Shown here one piece after another: positions 25,196 to 34,789 of a DNA stretch of 64,000 bases. Within the stretch, counting starts at the first letter, position 1, and each line of letters opens with the position of its first letter. The notes below the pieces were generated by a model, which was given only the letters and a program-made list of their open reading frames with translations, had not been told where the DNA came from and did no database searches. Where the stretch lies: NCBI RefSeq assembly GCF_024346955.1, contig NZ_AP024883.1, forward strand, positions 2,914,001-2,978,000, read 5' to 3'. Source of the stretch: Vibrio mangrovi. GTDB lineage: Bacteria; Pseudomonadota; Gammaproteobacteria; Enterobacterales; Vibrionaceae. The position numbers were made by a program, and so were the translations under genes.

Positions 25196-26644
25196 GTGCT
25201 CCGAACTTTTTTATTCACTATCACAATTTTACTGACCGTTAACCTGTGTGCTGCTCAGGCGACGCCTTATACCAATCTGTTACCGCCAAGTAGCCGGACA
25301 GCACTTATCGTTGAGCAACTGGATTCTTCCCTGAGAGAAATCGATACCGGCAGCCAGTCATTCTATCCACCAGCCAGTACCATGAAACTGATTACTGCAC
25401 TGGCAGCCAAGTTAGAACTGGGAGACCAATTCCGCTTTAAAACAGTACTAGGCAGAACAGGAAATGATGTCATTGTTCATTTCAGTGGTGATCCACAGCT
25501 CACTACTGATGATTTGAAACAGTTATTCGTCACACTGAAACAACAGGGAATTGCAAAAATTGACGGAGACTTATGGCTGGATAACAGTCTGTTTACCGGA
25601 TATGAAAGAGCTGTCGGCTGGCCCTGGGATATTCTGGGCGTGTGCTACAGTGCGCCATCCAGTGTGATTGTTCTGGACGATAATTGTGTCCCCGGTTCGA
25701 TTTATACTCAGACCGATGGCAGAACCCGGGTTTATATTCCGGAACAATATCCAATCCATGTTTCCACCCAGGCTAAAACAGTTTCATTGCAAGAGCAAAA
25801 ACAGCAGCTTTGCGATCTGGAACTGCACAGTAATGTCGAAAACAATTACCGGTTATCGGGATGTCTGGTACAACGGGGCTCACCATTACCACTGAAATTT
25901 GCCTTGCAGAATACCAGCCTTTATGCGACCCGGATCGTGTATAAGATTCTCAATCAACTGGGAATAGATCTACGGGGAAATGTCATTGTTGGTCGGCCTC
26001 CCGTAGCGCTACAACACGCTCTGGTAAGCCATGAATCCAAACCTTTAGTTGAGCTGCTTGATACTATGCTTAAAGATTCAGATAACCTGATTGCCAACAA
26101 TGTGACCAAAACACTGGGCCATCAGTTTTTTGTTCAGGCCGGCAGTTTTGCCAATGGTACTGAAGCAATCAAACAAATCTTATATGCCAAAGCAGGTATT
26201 GACCTCAAAACCGCTCAACTCGTCGATGGCTCCGGATTGTCACGGAATAACCGGGTTACCGCGAATCAGCTCGCTGCCGTTTTACGCTATATCTGGAAGA
26301 ATGAACCGTCACTTCACCTGATTGAATTATTACCAGTTGCCGGTCAAAGCGGTACACTAAAATACAGAAAAAGTATGCGTTCTTCTTTTGTTAAAGGTCA
26401 TTTGAGTGCTAAAAGTGGCTCTATATATGGCAGTTACAATATGGCAGGATACGGGCTGGATGAGAAAGGCAAACCTCAGGTTCTGTTCGTTCAGTTCGTG
26501 ACCGACTACTTCCCCGATGAGGAAAAAGAAACCGCCCAGATTCGCTCGCAGCTGGAACAGTTTGAAGAGAAATTCTATCGGGATATTATCCAGATGAGTC
26601 AGGAAGAAAGTCCCCATCTGTCCAACGCGAAGCCTGAATCATAA
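25196..26644 (+). CDS. dacB: D-alanyl-D-alanine carboxypeptidase/endopeptidase (PBP4)
   Basis: This 482-residue class C penicillin-binding protein begins at a GTG (25196). A signal peptide ends near residue 20-23 (CAAQA). Catalytic motifs are complete: STMK (61-64) with the nucleophile serine, SDN (295-297) and KSG (406-408). The enzyme trims or cleaves peptide cross-links of periplasmic peptidoglycan. It lies between ompU and the convergent tyrS, the Vibrio order. The ribosome site ahead of the GTG is weak and there is no upstream ATG in frame that would suit a signal peptide better. Confidence 0.93.
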   Translation: MLRTFLFTITILLTVNLCAAQATPYTNLLPPSSRTALIVEQLDSSLREIDTGSQSFYPPASTMKLITALAAKLELGDQFRFKTVLGRTGNDVIVHFSGDPQLTTDDLKQLFVTLKQQGIAKIDGDLWLDNSLFTGYERAVGWPWDILGVCYSAPSSVIVLDDNCVPGSIYTQTDGRTRVYIPEQYPIHVSTQAKTVSLQEQKQQLCDLELHSNVENNYRLSGCLVQRGSPLPLKFALQNTSLYATRIVYKILNQLGIDLRGNVIVGRPPVALQHALVSHESKPLVELLDTMLKDSDNLIANNVTKTLGHQFFVQAGSFANGTEAIKQILYAKAGIDLKTAQLVDGSGLSRNNRVTANQLAAVLRYIWKNEPSLHLIELLPVAGQSGTLKYRKSMRSSFVKGHLSAKSGSIYGSYNMAGYGLDEKGKPQVLFVQFVTDYFPDEEKETAQIRSQLEQFEEKFYRDIIQMSQEESPHLSNAKPES

Positions 26645-26655
26645 TTTCAGGCTTC
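26629..26655. terminator. Bidirectional hairpin between convergent dacB and tyrS
   Basis: Perfect 10-bp arms GAAGCCTGAA (26629-26638) and TTCAGGCTTC (26646-26655) overlap the dacB stop codon and lie 14 bp before the tyrS stop. T-runs are short, so the strength is uncertain. Confidence 0.65.
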
Positions 26656-26668
26656 ACTTGCTGATAGC

Positions 26669-27856
26669 TTACTGGATGGTTACCCGGGCAAACTTCCGTT
26701 TACCAACCTGAAGAACATAGGTGCCGTTCTCAGGAATCCATTTCGTATCCTCAATTTTCTCACCTTCCGCTTTGGCTGCCCCCTGACGAATCATACGCAT
26801 TGCATCAGATGTTGAACCAACCAAACCTGCATCCTTGAGAATATTCCCGATTGCCAGACCCGGAGTAAACGTGAATTCCGGCATCTCGTCCGGGATTGCG
26901 CCTTTCTGGAAACGCGCAATGAATTCCTGTTCGGCATCATCGGCGGCAGCTTCATTGTGGAAACGGGTAATAATTTCCTTCGCCAGCAGAATCTTAATAT
27001 CCCGGGGGTTTTTACCGGCAATAACATCTGACTTAAACTGCTGTATTTCAGAAATCGGCCGGAATGACAGCAGATCGTAATATGTCCACATCAAATCATC
27101 TGAAATCGACATGATCTTACCAAACATTTCTCCGGGAGCTTCGTTGATCCCAATATAATTATGAGCCGACTTAGACATTTTCTTCTCACCGTCCAGCCCG
27201 ACAAGTAGTGGCATCATCAGAACGACCTGTTGCTTCTGTCCGTGTGCTTTCTGCAACTCACGTCCCATCAGCAGATTAAACTTCTGATCCGTTCCGCCCA
27301 GCTCAACATCAGTTTCCATTGCGACGGAATCATATCCCTGTAGCAACGGATACATAAATTCATGAATCGCAATCGGCTGACCATTGTTGTAGCGCTTTTT
27401 AAAATCATCCCGCTCCAGCATTCGGGCAACTGTCTGATTCGCAGCCAGACGAATAAGACCCTCAGCACCTAATTCAGAAAGCCATTCCGAGTTAAACTGA
27501 ATTTTTGTTTTTGCCGGGTCAAGAATTTTAAAGACCTGCTCTTTATATGTTTCAGCATTACGAATCACATCTTCCCGGGTCAGCGGCGGACGAGTGGTGT
27601 TTTTTCCGGTTGGATCACCAACCATACCGGTAAAATCACCAATCAGGAAAGTCACTTCATGACCAAGCTCCTGAAAGGCACGCAACTTATTCAGAATTAC
27701 TGTATGGCCTAAATGGATATCCGGAGCCGTGGGATCTGCACCCAATTTAATTCTTAACGGACGGCCTTCTTTCAGTTTTGCGATCAATTCCTCTTCAGGA
27801 ATCAACTCTTCAACACCGCGCTTAATTTCAGCTAATGCGGTTTCAATGCTTGCCAT
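26669..27856 (-). CDS. tyrS: Tyrosyl-tRNA synthetase
   Basis: At 395 residues this class I aminoacyl-tRNA synthetase has the HIGH-type motif HLGH (near residue 49), KMSKS (near 231), the tyrosine pocket (GYDSVAMETDVELGGTDQKFN) and a C-terminal S4 RNA-binding domain (about 335-395, KIEDTKWIPENGTYVLQVGKRKF). It is shorter than E. coli TyrS (424), as in other vibrios. It is divergent from the M23 peptidase gene with 129 bp between them. Confidence 0.97.
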   Translation of the reverse strand: MASIETALAEIKRGVEELIPEEELIAKLKEGRPLRIKLGADPTAPDIHLGHTVILNKLRAFQELGHEVTFLIGDFTGMVGDPTGKNTTRPPLTREDVIRNAETYKEQVFKILDPAKTKIQFNSEWLSELGAEGLIRLAANQTVARMLERDDFKKRYNNGQPIAIHEFMYPLLQGYDSVAMETDVELGGTDQKFNLLMGRELQKAHGQKQQVVLMMPLLVGLDGEKKMSKSAHNYIGINEAPGEMFGKIMSISDDLMWTYYDLLSFRPISEIQQFKSDVIAGKNPRDIKILLAKEIITRFHNEAAADDAEQEFIARFQKGAIPDEMPEFTFTPGLAIGNILKDAGLVGSTSDAMRMIRQGAAKAEGEKIEDTKWIPENGTYVLQVGKRKFARVTIQ

Positions 27857-27985
27857 TCTTGTTCACTCCCACAGATTTGGCAGAAATTTGTTAGTTAGAC
27901 ATATTACTTGAATAGCGATGCTTTTTGAAACCAGTTAGACTATTGATCTAAGGATTTTATGAACAATCGGTAAAACGCAGTCTAT

Positions 27986-29278
27986 ATGTTGTCTATTTTT
28001 GCTCGCCTTCCACGATTACACCGTACACTGATCGGATGTTTTTCTGCTTTAATTGTGATTGCGGTTTTTTTTCTGCCCAACCCAAAAGATCTACAGGGGA
28101 AAGAAAAATTACTCGAGGTTGGCCGTCACTACCCACTCTCTATTAATGCAGAAGCTCTTTCCCCCGGAGTCGCAATTCCTCCGACAGCAATTCTGAGATG
28201 GGAACAATATCAGGTCAAATCGGGAGAAAGCGCGGCAATACTATTTCAGCGTATCGGCTTGTCGTCGCGTCTGTTATACGAACTGACCGCCAGTGATCCG
28301 GAAATAAAACAGCAACTGACCCGCCTCCGCCCCGGAGATGAACTCAATTTCGGCTTTGATGAAAATGATCAGTTAGTCCAGTTACGCCGAAGTATCTCGA
28401 CTTACGAAACGTTCGTTATTACAAAGTCAGATCGTGGCTTTGTGGCCAAACTGGATAAAAAAGAAGTTCACTATCAATACAATTATGCCGAAGCAGAAAT
28501 TACATCCAACTTCTGGAATGCAGCGCTCAATGCCGGATTAACTCCGAATCAGATTATGGAACTAGCTGGAATCTTCGGCTGGGATATAGACTTTGCTCTG
28601 GATATTCGCCAGGGAGATAAATTCAATCTGCTGTATCTGGAAGAGATTGTGGAAGGAGAAATTGTCGGTAAAGGCAATATTATCGCCGCAACATTTACCA
28701 ATCAGGGCACGACATTTAAAGCCATTATCAATGACGATAACGGCAATTATTATGATGAAAATGGTCGGGCAATGAAAAAAGCGTTTTTACGCTCTCCACT
28801 CGATTTTCGTCGCGTATCATCAAACTTCAACCCGCGCAGACTTCATCCGGTCACAGGCAGAGTCAAGCCTCACAGAGGGACAGATTATGTTGCGCCGGTC
28901 GGCACACCGATCTGGGCTGCCGGTGATGGCGTGGTGGTCAAATCAAGCTATAACCGCTTCAACGGCAACTATGTGTTTATCAAACACAGCAATACTTATA
29001 TGACCAAATATCTTCACCTGAAACGCAGGTTTGTCAAAACCGGCCAACGGGTGAAACAGGGACAAAAAATCGGTGCACTGGGTGGAACCGGACGGGTTAC
29101 CGGACCGCATCTGCACTACGAATTTTTAGTTCATGGGGTACATAAAAACCCCAGAACAGTGAAGCTTCCGCAGTCTAAATCACTTCAGGGGCAAGCCAGA
29201 CAAACCTTTATTGCCAATGCACAAATCAGACTTCAGAAGCTGGAACGCTTTAGTCATCTGATGTATGCAAAACGGTAA
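27986..29278 (+). CDS. M23-family peptidoglycan DD-endopeptidase (MepM/Shy type)
   Basis: The 430-residue protein has an N-terminal membrane anchor (about 12-30), a LysM/OapA-like region (about 70-130) and a C-terminal M23 lytic domain (about 285-390). The zinc ligands are in HRGTDY and HLHYEF, with the internal histidine in TKYLHLK, so the enzyme should be active. Members cut D-Ala-mDAP cross-links to let the sacculus grow. V. cholerae has three such enzymes (ShyA, ShyB, ShyC); the position next to tyrS suggests the ShyC ortholog, which I recall only with moderate confidence. Confidence 0.88.
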   Translation: MLSIFARLPRLHRTLIGCFSALIVIAVFFLPNPKDLQGKEKLLEVGRHYPLSINAEALSPGVAIPPTAILRWEQYQVKSGESAAILFQRIGLSSRLLYELTASDPEIKQQLTRLRPGDELNFGFDENDQLVQLRRSISTYETFVITKSDRGFVAKLDKKEVHYQYNYAEAEITSNFWNAALNAGLTPNQIMELAGIFGWDIDFALDIRQGDKFNLLYLEEIVEGEIVGKGNIIAATFTNQGTTFKAIINDDNGNYYDENGRAMKKAFLRSPLDFRRVSSNFNPRRLHPVTGRVKPHRGTDYVAPVGTPIWAAGDGVVVKSSYNRFNGNYVFIKHSNTYMTKYLHLKRRFVKTGQRVKQGQKIGALGGTGRVTGPHLHYEFLVHGVHKNPRTVKLPQSKSLQGQARQTFIANAQIRLQKLERFSHLMYAKR

Positions 29279-29367
29279 AACCGACTTCTGAACTCCGGTA
29301 TGAATGATATGGCGCCTGACGATGGATATAACAGGATTCAGGCGCTTATTCAGGGCGAGAGACTATA

Positions 29368-29709
29368 TCAGACACTAAACGATGCACCACAACCACAGGT
29401 TGTCGTTGCATTCGGGTTATTCACGAAAAAGCGGGCACCTTCCAATCCTTCGGTATAATCAACCTCACCGCCAATCAGATATTGCAGACTCATCGGGTCA
29501 ACAACCAGAGTGACGCCACTATTCTCAATGGTCATATCTCCGTCATTCACATTTTCATCAAAAGTAAACCCATACTGAAAACCGCTACAGCCACCACCGG
29601 TAATATATACCCGTAGTTTCAAGTTCTGATTTTCTTCTTCGGCAATCAACGCTTTGACTCGCTTGGCTGCCGCATCAGAAAATGTCAGCGGTACATTTAA
29701 ATCACTCAC
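29368..29709 (-). CDS. erpA: Iron-sulfur cluster insertion protein ErpA
   Basis: With a GTG start at 29707-29709 the protein has 113 residues and begins MSDLNVPLTFSDAA, matching the family length. GAGAGG lies five bases upstream. Longer forms (29724, 29748) add residues not seen in the family. The three cluster-binding cysteines are present in GGGCSGF and the C-terminal TTCGCG. ErpA is an A-type carrier delivering Fe-S clusters to client proteins including isoprenoid enzymes. It is divergent from hemL. Confidence 0.95.
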   Translation of the reverse strand: MSDLNVPLTFSDAAAKRVKALIAEEENQNLKLRVYITGGGCSGFQYGFTFDENVNDGDMTIENSGVTLVVDPMSLQYLIGGEVDYTEGLEGARFFVNNPNATTTCGCGASFSV

Positions 29710-30084
29710 AACGACCTCTCTCATGCTTTTGATATCTCTTGCCAACATGGTTTCATGAGATATTCTGTATTGTCTGTCCTGATTATCTAATACCTGACTG
29801 ACTCGTTCAAGTATTCACCTCATTCATCCAGCTATCTTTCTCTTTACGGGGAAACCAACCGTTCCGGCTGTCAACTTAACATTACATCGGTGTACGTCAG
29901 AAAAAACTTTTTAATCAAAACCTTAGTATAACACGGCAGATTTGCCGCACTTTCAGTTTCAACAAAAAGCAGTGTCAGAGGCTTGGAATTTCAGGAAAAA
30001 AACCGAAAAAAATATTTTTCTTCGAATGATGAATAGTACAATGCTTGCCAAGTTGGTCCAACCACTCAAAAGAGGATAATTCCC
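29710..30084. promoter_or_regulatory. Divergent erpA-hemL intergenic region
   Basis: 375 bp without a supportable gene. It must hold the promoters for erpA (leftward) and hemL (rightward). The AT-rich part near 29900-30040 is the likely core. I see no clear IscR or Fur site that I would defend. Confidence 0.4.
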
Positions 30085-31374
30085 ATGACCAAATCATCTG
30101 ATCTATATCAGAAGGCACAAACCACAATTCCCGGTGGTGTAAATTCGCCAGTACGCGCCTTCAATGGCGTTGGCGGCACGCCGATTTTTATCGACAGAGC
30201 AGACGGTCCACTAGTATTTGATGTTGATGGTAAGGCTTACATTGATTACGTCGGTTCATGGGGACCAATGATTTTAGGTCATAATCATGCAGTCATTCGC
30301 GAAGCCGTGATTGACGCAGTCCAGAAAGGCTTGAGTTTCGGTGCTCCGACCGAACAGGAAATTGCGATTGCCGAACTGGTTTCTGAATTAGTCCCATCGA
30401 TGGAACAACTCCGGATGGTAAATTCAGGTACAGAGGCAACAATGAGTGCCATTCGTCTGGCACGCGGATATACCGGCCGGGACAAAATCATTAAATTTGA
30501 AGGGTGCTACCACGGCCATGCCGACAGTCTGCTGGTAAAAGCCGGTTCAGGCGCACTCACTTTGGGTCAGCCCAGTTCTCCCGGCGTACCAGCCGATTTC
30601 GCCAAATACACTCTGACCGCTCGTTTTAATGATCTGGACTCAGTTAAAGCTCTGTTTGCTGCTAATAAAAACGAAATTGCCTGTATTATTGTCGAACCCG
30701 TTGCCGGAAACATGAACTGTATTCCGCCGGTTGAAGGATTCCTTGAAGGCCTGCGCACAATTTGTGATGCTGAAGGTGCATTATTGATTTTGGACGAAGT
30801 GATGACTGGTTTTCGGGTCGCTTTGGGTGGCGCTCAGGCACACTATAACATCAAGCCCGATTTAACGACGCTGGGTAAGGTTATCGGTGGCGGAATGCCT
30901 GTCGGTGCCTTTGGCGGACGTAAAGAAATTATGCAGTACATCGCACCAACCGGACCAGTTTATCAGGCTGGAACACTGTCCGGGAATCCGGTCGCCATGG
31001 CCGCCGGTTATGCCTGTCTTAGTCTGCTAAAAGAAGAAGGTAACGAAAAGCGCCTGCACGCAAAAACCAAACAACTTGCCGATGGGTTCAGATTTCTGGC
31101 TGAAAAGCATGGGGTTCCTCTCCTTGTTCATCAGGTCGGTGGGATGTTCGGCTTCTTCTTTACTGATCAGGAACAGGTGACCTGTTATGAAGATGTCACT
31201 CGCTGTGATGTTGAGAAATTCAAACGTTTCTTCCATTTGATGCTGGAACATGGCGTCTATCTGGCACCATCGGCATACGAAGCTAGTTTTGCCTCACTGG
31301 CTCACTCATCACAGGAAATTGAAGCCACATTAGAAGCTGTTGATCGCAGTTTTGCGATAATGACAGCCGAATAA
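30085..31374 (+). CDS. hemL: Glutamate-1-semialdehyde 2,1-aminomutase
   Basis: HemL (429 residues) is PLP-dependent and makes 5-aminolevulinate from glutamate-1-semialdehyde in the C5 route to heme. The family start IPGGVNSPVRAF, the EGCYHGHADS block (near 142-151), the DEVMTGFRV block and the PLP-lysine in TTLGKVIGGGMPVGAFGG (near residue 267) are all intact. AGAGGA lies upstream of the ATG. A strong terminator follows. Confidence 0.98.
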   Translation: MTKSSDLYQKAQTTIPGGVNSPVRAFNGVGGTPIFIDRADGPLVFDVDGKAYIDYVGSWGPMILGHNHAVIREAVIDAVQKGLSFGAPTEQEIAIAELVSELVPSMEQLRMVNSGTEATMSAIRLARGYTGRDKIIKFEGCYHGHADSLLVKAGSGALTLGQPSSPGVPADFAKYTLTARFNDLDSVKALFAANKNEIACIIVEPVAGNMNCIPPVEGFLEGLRTICDAEGALLILDEVMTGFRVALGGAQAHYNIKPDLTTLGKVIGGGMPVGAFGGRKEIMQYIAPTGPVYQAGTLSGNPVAMAAGYACLSLLKEEGNEKRLHAKTKQLADGFRFLAEKHGVPLLVHQVGGMFGFFFTDQEQVTCYEDVTRCDVEKFKRFFHLMLEHGVYLAPSAYEASFASLAHSSQEIEATLEAVDRSFAIMTAE

Positions 31375-31382
31375 TTCATGAT

Positions 31383-31412
31383 AAGACGCTCTGTAACAGA
31401 GCGTCTTTTTAT
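31383..31412 (+). terminator. Terminator of hemL
   Basis: AAGACGCTCTG (31383-31393), loop TAA and CAGAGCGTCTT (31397-31407) are followed by T-rich sequence, 8 bp after the hemL stop. Confidence 0.92.
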
Positions 31413-31560
31413 TTTTCTGTCACACCCGGGAAAAACACTACGTTCGCCATTGATTTCTGCTGTAACCCAATTTCTACTGTAACGGTGATTGATAACTGCC
31501 TGAATAGTCGTCATGATACAGGCATATATCTGAAAAATGCGTCATCAAAGGTAAAACAAC

Positions 31561-32634
31561 GTGAACACCTCGTCCAGCCACCGAGTGATTGTCATTGCAT
31601 TATTAATTGCAGCTATTGCATGTTATTTGCTGATTGAGCCATATATAAACTCAATTGTGCTTGCTTTCATTATTTCCCTGCTGATTTATCCACTCCACCA
31701 GCACCTGGAGCATAAGCTGGCCCGCCATAAAAACTTTGCTTCATTTCTATCTTGTGTGATCCTGACATTCATTATTGTGATCCCATTATTGTTCGTTTTC
31801 GGAGCTATCGTTCAACAAGGCGCCCGCTTTTCTCAGAATCTCTATCAATGGGGAACCCACGGCGGTGTCCAGGAGATCTTTAACCATCCCTGGGCAGTGA
31901 AAGCCATGGCCTTTGCTAACACTTACCTGCCATTCAGTGAAATCAACCCGACAGAAATTGCCCAGAAAGTGGCACAAATGTCGAGTCAGTTCGGTTCACA
32001 ACTCGTTGGAATGAGTGCCAGACTCGTTGGCGATGCCACCGCCTTTATTATGAACTTCTTCCTGATGCTCTTTGTGCTGTTTTTCCTGCTTCGGGATCAC
32101 AATAAAATGATCAGAACTTTACGTCATGTTCTCCCACTCTCCCGTAGTCAGGAAGATAAGCTTCTGGAAGAGATAGAAAAAGTTTCCAAGTCAGCTGTTA
32201 TGGGATCATTTCTGACCGCATTGGCACAGGGATTTGCCGGTGGAATAGGTATGTGGATCGCCGGATTTCCCGGATTATTCTGGGGAACAATGATGGGCTT
32301 TGCATCGTTTATTCCGGTGGTCGGCACCGCACTGATATGGATTCCGGCCAGTGCGTATCTGATCCTGACCAATGATACATCCTGGGGAATTTTTCTGGTG
32401 GTCTGGAGCATCGCAGTCGTCGGCTCAATTGACAACTTACTCCGGCCATTCCTGATGCAAGGCAGTGCTGGTATGAATACACTGATGATTTTTTTCTCAC
32501 TACTTGGCGGGATTCACCTGTTCGGGCTGATGGGACTAATATACGGCCCTCTGATTTTTGCGATTACCATCGTTCTGTTCAATATTTATGAAGAAGAATT
32601 CCAGTCATTTCTTAACAGGCAGGATAAGAGTTAA
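31561..32634 (+). CDS. AI-2E family (PerM/YdiK-type) membrane protein
   Basis: This 357-residue protein starts at a GTG with AAAGGT upstream. It has about seven to eight transmembrane helices: a cluster at the N-terminus (about 10-80), one near 155-180 and a C-terminal group (about 205-335). The C-terminal block SIDNLLRPFLMQGSAGMNTLMIF is typical of the UPF0118/AI-2E family. Members have been proposed as exporters or ion antiporters (TqsA for AI-2), but function varies and cannot be assigned here. Confidence 0.8.
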   Translation: MNTSSSHRVIVIALLIAAIACYLLIEPYINSIVLAFIISLLIYPLHQHLEHKLARHKNFASFLSCVILTFIIVIPLLFVFGAIVQQGARFSQNLYQWGTHGGVQEIFNHPWAVKAMAFANTYLPFSEINPTEIAQKVAQMSSQFGSQLVGMSARLVGDATAFIMNFFLMLFVLFFLLRDHNKMIRTLRHVLPLSRSQEDKLLEEIEKVSKSAVMGSFLTALAQGFAGGIGMWIAGFPGLFWGTMMGFASFIPVVGTALIWIPASAYLILTNDTSWGIFLVVWSIAVVGSIDNLLRPFLMQGSAGMNTLMIFFSLLGGIHLFGLMGLIYGPLIFAITIVLFNIYEEEFQSFLNRQDKS

Positions 32635-32642
32635 ATGACTTC

Positions 32643-32680
32643 AAGAGGTGCAAAGATTATGAGAAAATCGCGCCTCTTTT
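32643..32680 (+). terminator. Terminator downstream of the AI-2E family gene
   Basis: AAGAGGTGC (32643-32651) pairs with GCGCCTCTT (32670-32678), one G-U pair, and TT follows. The loop is long (18 bases), so strength is uncertain. Confidence 0.55.
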
Positions 32681-32703
32681 AGTCATACCAAATGTAGGGT
32701 GCA

Positions 32704-33747
32704 ATGATGTCGAGCGAATACTTCTCAGCCCAGAATTCAGCGCCAAGTCAGATAGCTGAACGCCAACTGGCTTATTTTCAGGGCAAACACCTGCTGGTTG
32801 CCGGTGAAATAGAAGACCAGTTTCCCCTGCACCTTCAGCAGGAATGCCAGTCAGTCTCCGTATTTACGACACATTATGGTTACTATCGCCAGATCGCGGA
32901 TAAACAAGAAATCACGGCTTATTTCGGTGCAACGCTAGATGATAACTGCCATGCTGATATGGTGTTGCTCTACTGGCCTAAAGCCAAACAGGAAGCAGAA
33001 TATCTGCTGGCAATGCTGATGACGAAACTTGGTCCGGGAACCGAAATTGTTGTGGTCGGAGAAAATCGCTCCGGTGTCAAAAGTATCGAAAAGTTATTCC
33101 AGCCATACGGTATTATCCGAAAATACGATTCAGCACGTCGTTGCTCTTTCTACTGGGGTGAATGTCATCAGGCTCCGGATACTTTCAATATACAGGACTG
33201 GTTCAAAACTTATTCGGTTCATTACCGTCAACAAGAGATCATCGTTAAAAGTCTGCCCGGCGTTTTCAGTCATGGTGAATTCGATCTTGGCAGTCAGTTA
33301 CTGTTAGATAACCTGCCTGAAATGCACGGAGAAGTGCTGGATTTCGGATGTGGTGCCGGTGTGATTGGCAGTGTAATCGCAGCACAACATCCATCAGTTA
33401 CTATATCAATGTGCGATGTTAGTGCACTGGCTATCGAATCCAGTAAAGCAACCCTGGCAGCCAACGGACTTAAAGGTCTCGTTTTTCCGTCAGATATCTA
33501 TTCTGATATCACAGGCACTTACGATCATATTATCAGCAATCCCCCGTTCCACTCAGGGCTGGACACCAGCTACCATGCAACGGAAACCTTACTGGCTCAG
33601 GCGCCACAATATCTGACCCCACGAGGAACACTTTCTATCGTTGCCAATGGTTTTCTGAAATATCCCCCGCTAATAGAACGGGCATTCGGCCATTGTCAGA
33701 CTGTAGCAAAAACCAATAAATTTGCTATTTATCAGGCCTCCCGCTGA
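32704..33747 (+). CDS. rsmC: 16S rRNA (guanine-1207 N2) methyltransferase
   Basis: At 347 residues it has the two tandem methyltransferase-like domains of RsmC: an N-terminal degenerate domain (about 1-180) and a C-terminal catalytic domain (about 185-347). The latter has the SAM motif EVLDFGCGAGVIGSVIA (near 215-231) and the target-base motif SNPPFHSG (near 278-285). It methylates G1207 in 16S rRNA helix 34. Two ATG codons in tandem (32704, 32707) are possible starts, with AGGG just upstream. It is convergent with fbpC, 1 bp apart. Confidence 0.95.
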   Translation: MMSSEYFSAQNSAPSQIAERQLAYFQGKHLLVAGEIEDQFPLHLQQECQSVSVFTTHYGYYRQIADKQEITAYFGATLDDNCHADMVLLYWPKAKQEAEYLLAMLMTKLGPGTEIVVVGENRSGVKSIEKLFQPYGIIRKYDSARRCSFYWGECHQAPDTFNIQDWFKTYSVHYRQQEIIVKSLPGVFSHGEFDLGSQLLLDNLPEMHGEVLDFGCGAGVIGSVIAAQHPSVTISMCDVSALAIESSKATLAANGLKGLVFPSDIYSDITGTYDHIISNPPFHSGLDTSYHATETLLAQAPQYLTPRGTLSIVANGFLKYPPLIERAFGHCQTVAKTNKFAIYQASR

Positions 33748-33748
33748 T

Positions 33749-34789
33749 TCAGTTTTCCTGAGAAAAAGCAATAATCCCTTCAGGTTCCAGATGAACGGTC
33801 ACCGGGTGACCGTTTTTCACCGCCTGCCGGGAAGTCGCAAGCAATCGGATACCATTGATCTCAACCAGATAACGGCAATGATCTCCCATGAACTGCTGTT
33901 CAAGAACATGAACTGCACCATGTTCAGCAGGCTCAATCCGGACATGTTGAGGCCGCAACAATAAATCACATCGGGTTCCGATACCAATCGGATGTTCAGT
34001 TATTGCGGCAACATTTCCCAGAATGGTTTCATATTCACGTTCAGAAATGCGTTTAGCTGGGAGATAACTACCTCCTCCCAGGAAATCTGCCACGAATTTA
34101 CTTGAGGGACGGAAATAAAGTTCAGAAGCACTGCCATATTGTTCAATGATGCCATGGTTCATCACTGCCATCCGATCAGCGAATGCAAATGCCTCTTCCC
34201 GCGAATGCGTCACAAAAATTGCGGTAATTCCCTGCTTTTTAAAAATTTTTCTAATCTCGGCAATTAAGTCGTGGCGAACCTGAGTATCAATATTAGAAAA
34301 TGGTTCATCCAGCAGTAGCAGATCCGGTTGATAAGCAAGAGAACGGGCAATCGCAACACGCTGTTGCTGACCACCGGATAACTGGTGGGGATAACGCGCT
34401 TCCAGCCCTTCAAGATGAACAAGCTTCAGCATCTCCTTCACCGTATGTTTCTTCTCTGCCGACGAATACCCCTTTAACCCAAAAGCAATGTTCTGACTGA
34501 CATCCAGATGAGGGAATAGCGCATAATCCTGAAAAATCATCCCGATGTTACGTTTTTCCGGAGAAACCCACTGAACACCATCGTCAACAACCCGCCCGTT
34601 TAAAGCGATCATCCCATGAGTCAGCGGAAGCAGGCCGGCAATCGCTTTTAGCAAAGTGGTCTTGCCGCATCCACTGGCTCCCAGCAGACAAACAATTTCT
34701 CCCGGCTCTACGTCAAAAGATAAATCATCCAATACTGTGGATGTATCGTAGCAACAGGTCAATTGCTGGATGGACAATGCATGGCTCAT
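33749..34789 (-). CDS. fbpC: Ferric-iron ABC transporter ATP-binding protein FbpC
   Basis: The 346-residue ATPase has Walker A GASGCGKT (near 37-44), Q-loop FQDYALFPHL, signature LSGGQQQR (near 140), Walker B LLLLDEP and the H-loop VTHSREEA. The C-terminal regulatory TOBE-like domain (about 235-346) is typical of the FbpC/PotA/CysA subfamily. It energises periplasmic ferric-iron import with FbpA and FbpB. The ATG overlaps the fbpB stop by one base. The operon fbpA-fbpB-fbpC is preceded by Fur-like sites. Confidence 0.92.
   Translation of the reverse strand: MSHALSIQQLTCCYDTSTVLDDLSFDVEPGEIVCLLGASGCGKTTLLKAIAGLLPLTHGMIALNGRVVDDGVQWVSPEKRNIGMIFQDYALFPHLDVSQNIAFGLKGYSSAEKKHTVKEMLKLVHLEGLEARYPHQLSGGQQQRVAIARSLAYQPDLLLLDEPFSNIDTQVRHDLIAEIRKIFKKQGITAIFVTHSREEAFAFADRMAVMNHGIIEQYGSASELYFRPSSKFVADFLGGGSYLPAKRISEREYETILGNVAAITEHPIGIGTRCDLLLRPQHVRIEPAEHGAVHVLEQQFMGDHCRYLVEINGIRLLATSRQAVKNGHPVTVHLEPEGIIAFSQEN

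Noticed and set aside
31302..31514. 70-residue minus-strand frame after hemL
   Set aside because: It spans the hemL terminator and the end of hemL in antisense; no support as a gene.
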